A stretch of DNA of 64,000 nucleotides from Auraticoccus monumenti. Its GTDB lineage: Bacteria > Actinomycetota > Actinomycetes > Propionibacteriales > Propionibacteriaceae. The translations under genes and the position numbers were made by a program. The stretch covers positions 62,001 to 126,000 of the forward strand of contig NZ_LT629688.1 in NCBI RefSeq assembly GCF_900101785.1, given 5' to 3'. The notes beneath the pieces are model-generated. The model was not told the DNA's origin. It made no database searches and was given only the letters and a program-made list of their open reading frames with translations. Every line of letters begins with the position of its first letter. Positions within the stretch are counted from its first letter, which is position 1. This document shows, in pieces, positions 57,329 through 64,000 of the stretch.

Positions 57329-59185
57329 TCACGGGTCGTCGCCGACCACGCCGTCGAGCACGCGGCCCGTCACCCCTGCCGACGACACGGACGGGCCGTC
57401 ACGGCCGAGGTGCGTGGTGCCCTGGTTGGTCACCAGGTAGCGGTGGCCGGTGGGCGTCCGCCAGAGGAACACGCCGGGCAGGGGCTGGCGGACCGAGAAC
57501 GCGCCGAAGGTCTTCACCCGGTGCTCCCTCCGCCCGAGCGGGCCGAGCGTGTCCACCCCGGTCTGCCCCGGGCGACCGGGAACGTAGGGGACGGTGTGGT
57601 CGAGGTCCATGCGGCTCGAGACAGCCGGCGACCACGGGAACACCGATGCCGGGTGCCGGGTCCGCACGGCCCGACGGAGGCGGTGACCGATCTCGTAGCC
57701 GTCGACCGGCGCCAGGTGGGCCGGGTCGACGACGGGCTGCACGGTCACCCTCGCCCCGGACCAGGAGAGGTGGTCGGTGAGCTGCTCGAGCGTGATCGGC
57801 CCGCCGTCGTGCTCGGGGCGGACGACGGCGGGGCGGTCGGCCAGGTGGAAGACCAGCGTGGCCCGTGGCGCGCCGACGTCCCAGGCGCGGGTGATCCACG
57901 CGTCGACCGTGGTCCCGCTGCTGGTCAACGCCCGTCGCAGCACCGCCAGGTCCCTCTCGAGCGCGCCGGCCTCGTGGTCGGACCGGTGAGGACCGGAACC
58001 CGGACCCGGACCCGGACCCGCCAGCGGCACCGGCACAGGCACAGGCCGCTCCGCGGTAGCGCCAGCGGGTCGCGTCGGATCGTCCTCGAGGGGTGACAGG
58101 GCGTCCTCGGCACCACGGGCGGTGTGGGTGTCGCGAGCACCGTGCGCGTCGTGGGGATCGCGGGCACCGTTGGCGTCGTAGGGGTCTCCGGCACCGTCCA
58201 CGTCGTGGGGGTCGCCTACACCGTCCACGTCGTGGGAGCCGCGGGCCCCGTCCGCGTCGTGGGCGTCCCGCGCGTCGTGGGGCTCGAGGGCGTCGTCGGC
58301 GTCGCCCGAGTGCGCCATCAGGAGCGCGAGGGCCTGCAGCGGGCTGGCCAGCACCCGCAGGGCCTTGGCGCGTCGCTGGCCGGCGGTCAGCCGCTCACCC
58401 GTCCTCTGCTCGAGGACGTCGGCGATGCGGTTCACCATGTCCAGCACGACGGCGGCGTCACCGGCCTCGACGCGGGCGACCAGTGTGGCCAGCCCGTCCT
58501 CGTCGCGCCGGGACCAGACGTCCTGGGCCGCTGCGGCTGCTGCCGCCCGGTCCGCGGCGCGCTGGGGGTCGACCTCGATGACCGCCGCCTCCAGCAGCGT
58601 GCAGAAGCGGCCCCAGCCGATGCCTCGCACGGACTCCGCGAGCCACCCGTCGACCTCCTCGGCCAGCGCCGGCGGCAGGTGCCGGGTGGCGCGTGCCGCC
58701 CGCCTGGCCATGGCGACGGTGATGAGGCCCTCGCCCGCAGCCTCGTAGAGCCGGGGCAGACGGTGGCGCAGGTCGAGGGCGTCGGCCACGAGCGCGTGCC
58801 CGGCGGCGATGGAGACCTGCCGCAGGACCGCGAACTCCGCCAGCGCGAAGCAGGACACCTCCGGGGTGCCCTCGCCACCGGTCGGCAGCAGGACGTCGTC
58901 GACGAGCTCGTCGGCTCGCCCGCGCCTCCCCACGGGCGCGAGCTCGGACCCGTATCGCTCCGCGGCCGAGCGCTGGGCCCGGGACATCCGGGCGGCGTCG
59001 CGGTCGACGCCAGGGTGCAGATCGGCCCAGACGCAGGCGGCGACCAGCACCGTGGCCTCCGCCCGGCGGACCGCCACCGTGTGTGCCGCCACGAGATCGG
59101 AGAGCTCTGCCGCACCCAGTCGCGACAGCTCACTCGACAGCAGGGCCACCCGCGGCTCCGGCTCGGCGAAGGACGTCTCGATCAC
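57329..59185 (-). CDS. DUF222 / HNH-like protein with cysteine-free HNH region
   Basis: A 618-residue DUF222 (13E12-type) protein. The helical DUF222 part (about residues 10-300) is followed by an Asp/His/Gly-rich low-complexity linker and an HNH-like region with MDLDHTVPYV, GPLGRREHRVKTFG and QPLPGVFLWRTPTGH. The zinc-knuckle cysteines of the related protein at 7434-8975 are replaced (SVFPWS, GRREH), so metal binding differs. GTG at 59185 is chosen because TAGCGT ends 7 bases upstream. A near-perfect LexA box lies at its -35. Confidence 0.86.
   Translation of the reverse strand: MIETSFAEPEPRVALLSSELSRLGAAELSDLVAAHTVAVRRAEATVLVAACVWADLHPGVDRDAARMSRAQRSAAERYGSELAPVGRRGRADELVDDVLLPTGGEGTPEVSCFALAEFAVLRQVSIAAGHALVADALDLRHRLPRLYEAAGEGLITVAMARRAARATRHLPPALAEEVDGWLAESVRGIGWGRFCTLLEAAVIEVDPQRAADRAAAAAAAQDVWSRRDEDGLATLVARVEAGDAAVVLDMVNRIADVLEQRTGERLTAGQRRAKALRVLASPLQALALLMAHSGDADDALEPHDARDAHDADGARGSHDVDGVGDPHDVDGAGDPYDANGARDPHDAHGARDTHTARGAEDALSPLEDDPTRPAGATAERPVPVPVPLAGPGPGPGSGPHRSDHEAGALERDLAVLRRALTSSGTTVDAWITRAWDVGAPRATLVFHLADRPAVVRPEHDGGPITLEQLTDHLSWSGARVTVQPVVDPAHLAPVDGYEIGHRLRRAVRTRHPASVFPWSPAVSSRMDLDHTVPYVPGRPGQTGVDTLGPLGRREHRVKTFGAFSVRQPLPGVFLWRTPTGHRYLVTNQGTTHLGRDGPSVSSAGVTGRVLDGVVGDDP
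58112..58290 (-). repeat. Imperfect 27-bp repeats encoding a His/Asp/Gly-rich linker
   Basis: Seven or so 27-base units with a core like ACCGTCCACGTCGTGGG encode a nine-residue pattern (for example DPHDVDGAG). It links the DUF222 and HNH regions of the protein and is imperfect, so older than the other repeats in the window. Confidence 0.75.
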
Positions 59186-59218
59186 GTCCCTGACGCTACG
59201 GAACGGCACTGACGGTTT

Positions 59219-59234
59219 TCGAACGTGCGTTCGT
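59219..59234. promoter_or_regulatory. SOS (LexA) box of the DUF222/HNH gene
   Basis: TCGAACGTGCGTTCGT matches the actinobacterial consensus TCGAAC-N4-GTTCGA at 11 of 12 positions and overlaps the -35 region of the leaderless promoter (-10 TAGCGT at 59193-59198). Such a site would place the gene under DNA-damage control. Confidence 0.8.
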
Positions 59235-59571
59235 ACACGAGTGGCTACGTGTCTCACTGCGGCTCACCAGATCCTCCCGCTGACGGCGACCGACGACCGG
59301 GCTGTCGTCGCGCCTGTGTGGTCCCGCCAGCTCCGCGCCGGAACACCGCACGCGCGGGGCGGCACGTCAGGTGCCGTCGCTGAGCCCGCCGGCGCCCCAC
59401 CAGCAGTCGACTGCCCCGACCAGGGAGCTGGCGTCCGTCACGACGCCCGGGCGACGAGAGCCGGAAGGGCCGGCCCCACCTGCGCCGGCCGCCTCGCCTC
59501 CTGGCCCGGCGCCGAGGTCCTCGAGCCCGGCCGCCACCCACCCTCCAGGCTGTGTACCCGCAGACCTGCGG

Positions 59572-59588
59572 GGTACGTTCGACGTACC
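59572..59588. promoter_or_regulatory. Palindrome in the csbD-like promoter region
   Basis: GGTACG-TTCGA-CGTACC is a perfect 6-bp inverted repeat 50-66 bases before the csbD-like start, adjoining a GGGTAC stretch that resembles the -10 of stress sigma factors (SigB/SigF type). A second, bulged repeat (GTACCCGCA/TGCGGGGTAC) overlaps its left side. Confidence 0.45.
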
Positions 59589-59637
59589 GGGGCGACCCGG
59601 CGGGCGCCGACCGGCGTCCACGACGAGAGGAGTCGAC

Positions 59638-59829
59638 ATGGGTATCGGAGACAAGGCCGCGAACAAGGCCGAGGAGCTGGCCGGCAAGGCCAAGGAGGGC
59701 GTCGGCGACGCCACCGACAACCGTGACCTCCAGGCCGAGGGCAAGGGCCAGCAGGGCGAGGCCGGCGTGAAGCAGGCCGGCGAGCACGTCAAGGACGCCG
59801 GCCGCGATATCAAGGACGGCCTGCGCTGA
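59638..59829 (+). CDS. CsbD family stress protein
   Basis: A 63-residue, highly charged, cysteine-free protein (MGIGDKAANKAEELAGKAKE...) with the CsbD pattern of Lys/Glu/Ala-rich helices, ending DAGRDIKDGLR. CsbD proteins are induced by general stress in many bacteria; their action is unknown. ATG at 59638 follows GAGAGGAG by 5 bases. It is followed by a hairpin. Confidence 0.9.
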   Translation: MGIGDKAANKAEELAGKAKEGVGDATDNRDLQAEGKGQQGEAGVKQAGEHVKDAGRDIKDGLR

Positions 59830-59835
59830 CGCGCT

Positions 59836-59856
59836 GCTGAGCCCGTCAGGCTCAGC
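59836..59856. terminator. Hairpin between csbD-like gene and dacB
   Basis: GCTGAGCC-CGTCA-GGCTCAGC is an 8-bp perfect stem just after the csbD-like stop, between convergent genes. The segment CCGTCAGGCTCAGCACC recurs at 59905-59921 over the end of dacB. Confidence 0.6.
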
Positions 59857-59913
59857 ACCCCGCTGGTCCGGGCCCTCAGGCTCGGCAGCAGTGCGGGAGC
59901 CGGGCCGTCAGGC

Positions 59914-61374
59914 TCAGCACCCGCACGACGACACGGCTGACGCCGCCCGGTCCAACCAGACCCGGGCGGCGTAGTCGTTCTCGGCCTCGTTCACCAGCAG
60001 CGCGAAGGCCACCAGGCGCCCGTCGGCGGTGCGCGTGTAGCCCGCCAGCGAGTTGGTCTGGCGGAGGCTCCCCGTCTTGGCCCGCACCTCCCCCAGCCCG
60101 GCGCCGGAGTCGGGGTCGGTGAAGCGCCCGGACAGGCTGCCGACCGCGCCGGCCACCGGCAGCCCGGTCACCAGCGGCCGCAGAGCCGCCCCCTCCTCCG
60201 ACAGCGCCAGCCCGACCACGGCGGTCAGGGTTTCGGAGGAGAGCCGGTTCTCCCGCGACAGACCGCTGCCGTCACGGGTCCGCCGCCCCTCGTCGTCGAT
60301 CCCCAGCTCGTCCAGCACGGCCCCGACCACGGCCTCCCCGCCCTCGAAGCTCGCCGGCTCCCCCGCGGCCAGGGCGGCGTGACGCAGCAGGAACTCGGCG
60401 ACGTCGTTGTCGCTGGTCATCAGCATCCGCTCCACCAGCACCCCGACCGGGGCCGAGGGCACCTCGGCCACCGTGGTCCCCGAGCCGTCGGCGCTCCGGT
60501 CGTCGACGTCGCCGACCTCCACCCCCTGGTCCTCCAGCAGCTCCGCGAACCGGTCCAGGGCCGCCCGGGCGGGCCGGTCCTCGCGCGGTCCGGGGCTGAC
60601 CCCGGCCAGCCGACCCTGGTCGACCACCAGCGCCGACACCGGGGTCACCTGGTCGCGGTAGTTCTCCGGCCAGTCCGGGCTCCACGCCGGCCCGGCGAAC
60701 AGGTCGGTGTCCAGGCCGAGGTCGACCTCGGTCACCCCGGCCTCCTCGACGGCCTCGGAGGTCTGCTGCGCGAGCTGCTCCAGGCTCCCCCGTGCCGGGT
60801 AGCCGCCGACGGTGTCCCCGGTGAGCAGGGGGTCCCCGCCGCCGACCAGCACCCAGCGCGCCCCACGTCGCTCCACCGAGGTGGTGAAGCGGTGGTCGGC
60901 GCCCAGCTCGTGCAGGACCGCCACCCCGGTCAGGATCTTCTGGGTCGACGCCGGGATGCTCGGTCCGCCGCCCTCCCGGTACAGCTCCGCACCCCCGGCC
61001 GCGTCGACCACGCTCAGGTCGAACCGTCCCCCGATCCCCGAGCGCGACACCGCGCGGAGCCGCTCGGCGAGGGCCTCGGGCGAGGGGACCTCGCCCTCCT
61101 CCGCGGTCGGCAGCAGCGTCGGGGCGCCGGGGGGTGCCGGCTCGGGCTGCGGCGGGCGCAGCACGTCGGGGTCGACCGTGGGACTGCCGCCGTCCACCAG
61201 CAGTCCCGTCGCGTACAGCGCCGGACGTCCCCAGGCCACCGAGCTGCCCGCCACCACACCGACCACCACCAGCAGCGCCACCGCTCCGGTGAGGGCACCG
61301 CGGGTCCCCCGCGTCCACCGGAGCGGTCTGCGGGATGTCGTCCTCGGGCTCGTCAAGACGTCGCAGATCCTCAC
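59914..61374 (-). CDS. dacB: D-alanyl-D-alanine carboxypeptidase/endopeptidase (PBP4, class C)
   Basis: Peptidoglycan-trimming penicillin-binding protein of family S13, 486 residues. A membrane helix ([23 protein letters not shown], about residues 27-49) anchors it. The active-site motifs are SxxK in [11 protein letters not shown], SxN in [10 protein letters not shown] and KTG in RAKTGSLRQ. The region before SxxK is Pro-rich. GTG at 61374 is the start; it is divergent from ppa with a 63-base gap, as in mycobacteria (Rv3627c-Rv3628). Confidence 0.94.
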   Translation of the reverse strand: MRICDVLTSPRTTSRRPLRWTRGTRGALTGAVALLVVVGVVAGSSVAWGRPALYATGLLVDGGSPTVDPDVLRPPQPEPAPPGAPTLLPTAEEGEVPSPEALAERLRAVSRSGIGGRFDLSVVDAAGGAELYREGGGPSIPASTQKILTGVAVLHELGADHRFTTSVERRGARWVLVGGGDPLLTGDTVGGYPARGSLEQLAQQTSEAVEEAGVTEVDLGLDTDLFAGPAWSPDWPENYRDQVTPVSALVVDQGRLAGVSPGPREDRPARAALDRFAELLEDQGVEVGDVDDRSADGSGTTVAEVPSAPVGVLVERMLMTSDNDVAEFLLRHAALAAGEPASFEGGEAVVGAVLDELGIDDEGRRTRDGSGLSRENRLSSETLTAVVGLALSEEGAALRPLVTGLPVAGAVGSLSGRFTDPDSGAGLGEVRAKTGSLRQTNSLAGYTRTADGRLVAFALLVNEAENDYAARVWLDRAASAVSSCGC

Positions 61375-61437
61375 GCTAGGCTTCGGTCACCTACGTACCA
61401 GCAGGCCGCTGGTACGGTCGACACGATTGGGGACACC

Positions 61438-62013
61438 GTGACTGAAGAGTATGCCGAGCCGGCGAAGCAGTTCGGGCGCAGCAGCACCCCACCGGCCGGG
61501 ATCCCCTTCGACGTCACGATCGAGATACCCAAGGGTGGCAAGAACAAGTACGAGATGGACCACGTGACGGGCCGGATCCGTCTGGACCGCACCCTCTTCA
61601 CCTCCACGCAGTACCCCTGGGACTACGGCTTCATCGAGCAGACCCTGGGCCAGGACGAGGACCCGCTGGACGCCCTGGTGCTGGTGCCCGAGCCGACGTT
61701 CCCCGGCTGCCTGATCGAGTGCCGCGCGGTCGGGATGTTCCGGATGAGGGACGAGGCCGGTGGTGACGACAAGGTGGTCTGCGTGCCGCGTGCGGACCTG
61801 CGTCGCAACCACTGGACCGACCTGGACGACCTGCCCGAGATGATGATCCGGGAGATCGAGCACTTCTTCACCGTCTACAAGGACCTCGAGCCCGGCAAGT
61901 CCGTCGAGGGGGCCACCTGGGTGGGCCGCGAGGAGGCCGAGGCCGAGATCATGGCGAGCCTCGAGCGCGCCAAGGGCACCGGCTACGAGAAGAAGAACGT
62001 CAACCTGCACTGA
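61438..62013 (+). CDS. ppa: Inorganic pyrophosphatase
   Basis: Hydrolyses PPi to phosphate, essential for biosynthesis, 191 residues. Family I motifs: [37 protein letters not shown] with metal-binding aspartates, [22 protein letters not shown] and [18 protein letters not shown] at 61438 ([14 protein letters not shown]) follows a GGGGA at usable spacing; a long frame continuing upstream is a shadow of dacB. Pyrophosphatase is a classic fluoride-sensitive enzyme, and the next two genes are fluoride exporters. Confidence 0.96.
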   Translation: MTEEYAEPAKQFGRSSTPPAGIPFDVTIEIPKGGKNKYEMDHVTGRIRLDRTLFTSTQYPWDYGFIEQTLGQDEDPLDALVLVPEPTFPGCLIECRAVGMFRMRDEAGGDDKVVCVPRADLRRNHWTDLDDLPEMMIREIEHFFTVYKDLEPGKSVEGATWVGREEAEAEIMASLERAKGTGYEKKNVNLH

Positions 62014-62044
62014 CGTCCCCGTCTCCGACGCCCCACCTCCGACG

Positions 62045-62527
62045 ATGACCCGCGCCGCCTCGCCGCGTCGCGGGTCGTTCGTCCTCCTGGTCGCGTCGGG
62101 CAGCACGGTCGGGTCGCTGGCCCGTGCCGGTGCCTCCCAGCTGGTCCCCGACCCGTGGACCGCCCTCTGGCTGGTGGACGTCGGCGGGGCGCTGCTGCTC
62201 GGCTTCCTCACCGGCGCGCTCGCGGGACGCCCCTCCGGACGCTGGCTGACGCCGCTGCTGGGTCCGGGGGTGCTGGGCGGCTTCACCACCCTCTCCGCGG
62301 TCACGGTGCTGGTGGCCGGGAGCGGGTCGGGCTGGCCGCTGGCCTTCGCCTCCCTGGTGGCCCTGACGCTGACCGGCGTCATGGCCGGGTGGGCTGGGCT
62401 GCGCTGGGGTCGCGGGCTCGGGGCGTCGGGCGCTCGGCAGCCCGGGCTCCCCGCCGCCCCCGAAGCCGCCCCCGAAGACCCCGCACCCGAGGACCACGCG
62501 CCCGACGGCCCGGAGCGGTCGGCGTGA
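62045..62527 (+). CDS. crcB: Fluoride ion exporter CrcB/Fluc, subunit 1
   Basis: A 160-residue, four-helix Fluc-type protein: GALLLGFLTGALAGRP, GPGVLGGFTTLSAVTVLVAG (the family LGGxTTxS motif) and a last helix FASLVALTLTGVMAGWAGL. The C-terminus has a Pro/Glu/Ala-rich tail. Fluc channels work as antiparallel dimers, and separate paired genes often form heterodimers. ATG at 62045 lies 31 bases after ppa. The last four bases overlap the second crcB (GTGA). Confidence 0.86.
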   Translation: MTRAASPRRGSFVLLVASGSTVGSLARAGASQLVPDPWTALWLVDVGGALLLGFLTGALAGRPSGRWLTPLLGPGVLGGFTTLSAVTVLVAGSGSGWPLAFASLVALTLTGVMAGWAGLRWGRGLGASGARQPGLPAAPEAAPEDPAPEDHAPDGPERSA

Positions 62528-62895
62528 CCGCGACCACCTGGCTCGCCGTCGCCCTGGGCGGGTTCCTCGGCGGCGCCCTGCGCGGCTGGCTCGCCACCGT
62601 CCTGCCCCCCGCCGGGGACGGACTGCCCCGGGCGGTCCTGCTCTGCAACGTGGCCGGCTCCTTCGCCCTCGGGCTGGCCACCGCCCTGCTGCTCCCGGGG
62701 TCGCCGGCCGCGGCCCTGGTGGGTACCGGGTTCTGCGGCGCCCTGACCACCTGGTCCACCTTCAGCCTGGACGTGGTCAGCCTGCTCGAGCAGCGCCGGC
62801 GCCGCACCGCGCTGGGCTACGTCCTCACCACCGCGGGGGCCGGGCTGCTGGCCGCCGCGGTCGGGCTCACGCTCGGGTCGGCGCTCGGCGGCTGA
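62524..62895 (+). CDS. crcB: Fluoride ion exporter CrcB/Fluc, subunit 2
   Basis: A 123-residue Fluc-type protein with GGFLGGALRGWLAT, LLCNVAGSFALGLATALL (polar Asn of the fluoride pathway) and GTGFCGALTTWSTFSLDVVSLLEQ, the most conserved family motif. GTG at 62524 overlaps the stop of subunit 1, so equal synthesis of the two halves is expected. No fluoride riboswitch is visible before the pair. Confidence 0.92.
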   Translation: MTATTWLAVALGGFLGGALRGWLATVLPPAGDGLPRAVLLCNVAGSFALGLATALLLPGSPAAALVGTGFCGALTTWSTFSLDVVSLLEQRRRRTALGYVLTTAGAGLLAAAVGLTLGSALGG

Positions 62896-62977
62896 GTCCC
62901 ACCGGCCCGGGCCTGGTCGGTGGCGGCGACGGCCCCGCCGCAGGAGAGGAGGGGGCGGGACGCGAGAGGATGACCCG

Positions 62978-64000
62978 GTGACGACGTACCTGATGATGAT
63001 CGCCCCGTCCGGCAACCGGGTCTACGCGGCCGGCTCGGCCCCACTGGCCGCCGCCGAGCTCGAGGTCTGCGCCGGGCACGTGCTCGCCGACGTCCGCCCG
63101 CTGCGGCTGGCCGGTGCGGACTACCTCGCCTTCGAGACCGACCAGTCCCTCGACGAGGACGGGCTCGCCCTGCTGGCCGGGCAGTCGCTGCGGCTGGCGG
63201 TCTTCGAGCGCACCGGTGACGCCGAGGCACCCCTGCTCCGGCCCGTCGAGGTCCCCGAGGTCGACCTGCTCGACGACGACCTGGTCAGCATCCCCAAGTA
63301 CCCCGGCAAGACCAACGAGCTGTTCACCCGGATGCTGCTCAACGTCACCCTCGCCCAGGTGCGCCGCTCCCCCGGCGAGGACGGCCGCTTCACCGTGCTG
63401 GACCCCCTCTGCGGCCGGGGCACCACGCTGACCACCGCCTGGCTGGCCGGGCACCACGGGGCCGGCGTCGAGGGCGACGAGAAGGCCGTGGAGCAGGGGG
63501 CCGCGTTCCTGCGGACCTGGCTGCGGCGCAAGCGGCTCAAGCACACCGCCGAGGTCCGGCCGGTGCGCCGGGACGGCAAGGTGCTGGGCCGCCGGCTGGA
63601 GGTCGAGGTGCGTCCGGAGGGCACCGCCCCGTTGCAGCTCACCGTGCTCACCGGGGACACCCGCCGCTCGGCCGAGCTCTACGGGAAGCGCCGCTTCGAC
63701 GCCGTGGTGACCGACGCCCCCTACGGCGTGGTCCACGGCAGCCAGACCGACGTCCGCGGGGTCAGCGGCCGGCGGGACCGCTCACCGGCCGGGCTGCTGC
63801 GCGAGGCCATCCCGGTCTGGGCGTCCCAGCTCCGCCAGGGCGGGGCGCTCGGGCTGTCCTGGAACACCTTCGGGCTGGCGCGGGAGGACCTGCTGGGGCT
63901 GCTCGCCGACGCCGGGCTGGAGCCCCTGGACGGCGGGCCGTGGCACCGGTTCTCCCACCGGGTCGACTCCTCGATCCAGCGCGACCTGGTGGTGGCGACC
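62978..64000 (+). CDS. TRM11-like SAM-dependent methyltransferase (3' end outside window)
   Basis: Class I methyltransferase, 341 residues seen before the window ends. An N-terminal RNA-binding-like part (about 1-115) leads to the SAM motif VLDPLCGRGTTLTTAWLAG and motif IV VTDAPYGVVHGS (the DPPY-like catalytic loop has Ala at the first Pro), with a Ser/Trp strand LGLSWNTFGL. Similar proteins methylate guanosine in tRNA, but substrate is unproven. GTG at 62978 has GAGGAT 6 bases upstream. Confidence 0.82.
   Translation, partial: MTTYLMMIAPSGNRVYAAGSAPLAAAELEVCAGHVLADVRPLRLAGADYLAFETDQSLDEDGLALLAGQSLRLAVFERTGDAEAPLLRPVEVPEVDLLDDDLVSIPKYPGKTNELFTRMLLNVTLAQVRRSPGEDGRFTVLDPLCGRGTTLTTAWLAGHHGAGVEGDEKAVEQGAAFLRTWLRRKRLKHTAEVRPVRRDGKVLGRRLEVEVRPEGTAPLQLTVLTGDTRRSAELYGKRRFDAVVTDAPYGVVHGSQTDVRGVSGRRDRSPAGLLREAIPVWASQLRQGGALGLSWNTFGLAREDLLGLLADAGLEPLDGGPWHRFSHRVDSSIQRDLVVAT

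Larger units (their letters stand above)
59186..59637. other. 452-base gap between DUF222/HNH and csbD-like genes
   Basis: No gene is supported. It contains the leaderless promoter and LexA box of the DUF222 gene at its left end and the csbD-like promoter region with the palindrome 59572-59588 at its right end. The middle (about 59260-59540) shows nothing I recognise beyond a short stem GACGAC/GTCGTC. Confidence 0.65.

Noticed and set aside
62014-62044. Fluoride riboswitch before the crcB pair
   Set aside because: The 31-base gap after ppa is too short and lacks the conserved pseudoknot sequence.

Overview
The window is GC-rich (mostly G or C at third codon positions), gene-dense chromosomal DNA of a high-GC Actinobacterium. 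Lsr2, a 33-residue bS22 ribosomal protein, two DUF222/13E12-type HNH proteins, a cobalamin riboswitch before metE, a DUF2342 zincin and many leaderless genes all point there. A member of the Propionibacteriales is my best guess, but no rRNA is present to prove it. I see no tRNA, rRNA, prophage, transposase or CRISPR array.

Left end (1-10.7 kb): the 3' part of a kdpABCDE potassium-uptake operon (truncated kdpA at the edge), an orphan hypothetical gene, a DUF222/HNH gene, a nucleotidyltransferase gene and, beside it, a decayed fragment that resembles its own 3' end. From 10.7 to 16.3 kb, all on the minus strand, lie a GyrI-like protein, then SDR > acyltransferase and acyl-CoA ligase > glutaredoxin > pyroglutamyl peptidase as overlapping units, preceded by bS22. 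From 16.3 to 21.4 kb there is a divergent monooxygenase/MarR pair with two clear operators, asd > proC > acuC, and a divergent RidA/TetR pair with a palindromic operator. From 21.4 to 29.7 kb come riboswitch-metE, a PIN-like gene overlapped antisense by an AraC gene, an NmrA-like gene, a CAAX protease, an anchored secreted protein, ferritin and a HAD phosphatase.

The minus-strand genes ppx > TIM-barrel epimerase > proline dehydrogenase (29.7-32.4 kb), proC, bS22, SDR and acyltransferase keep the order of the mycobacterial Rv0496-Rv0502 locus, but about 11 kb of metabolic and regulatory genes sit inside it. From 32.5 to 37.8 kb are YaaA, a DedA-like protein, a Cys-rich protein, a VOC protein overlapped by a HisC-type aminotransferase, and an LLM flavin oxidoreductase.

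From 37.9 kb to the end the order follows the mycobacterial Rv3585-Rv3628c region: radA, disA, an anchored protein, mutY, clpC, lsr2, the folate operon ftsH > folE > folP > folB > folK > DUF3180, hpt, tilS, DUF2342 zincin, dacB and ppa. Local additions are a DUF4190 repeat protein, an EamA transporter, a second DUF222/HNH gene with a near-perfect SOS box, CsbD, and a paired crcB fluoride exporter directly after ppa. A truncated TRM11-like methyltransferase closes the window.

The most noteworthy items are the 26-bp perfect inverted repeat between folE and folP, LexA-box-like sites at both DUF222 genes, tandem IdeR-like boxes before ferritin, the MarR and TetR operators, the 180-bp antisense overlap of AraC and PIN-like genes, and a pervasive TANNNT-N6/7-start-codon (leaderless) architecture. 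The comparisons with Mycobacterium are from memory, not from a search.
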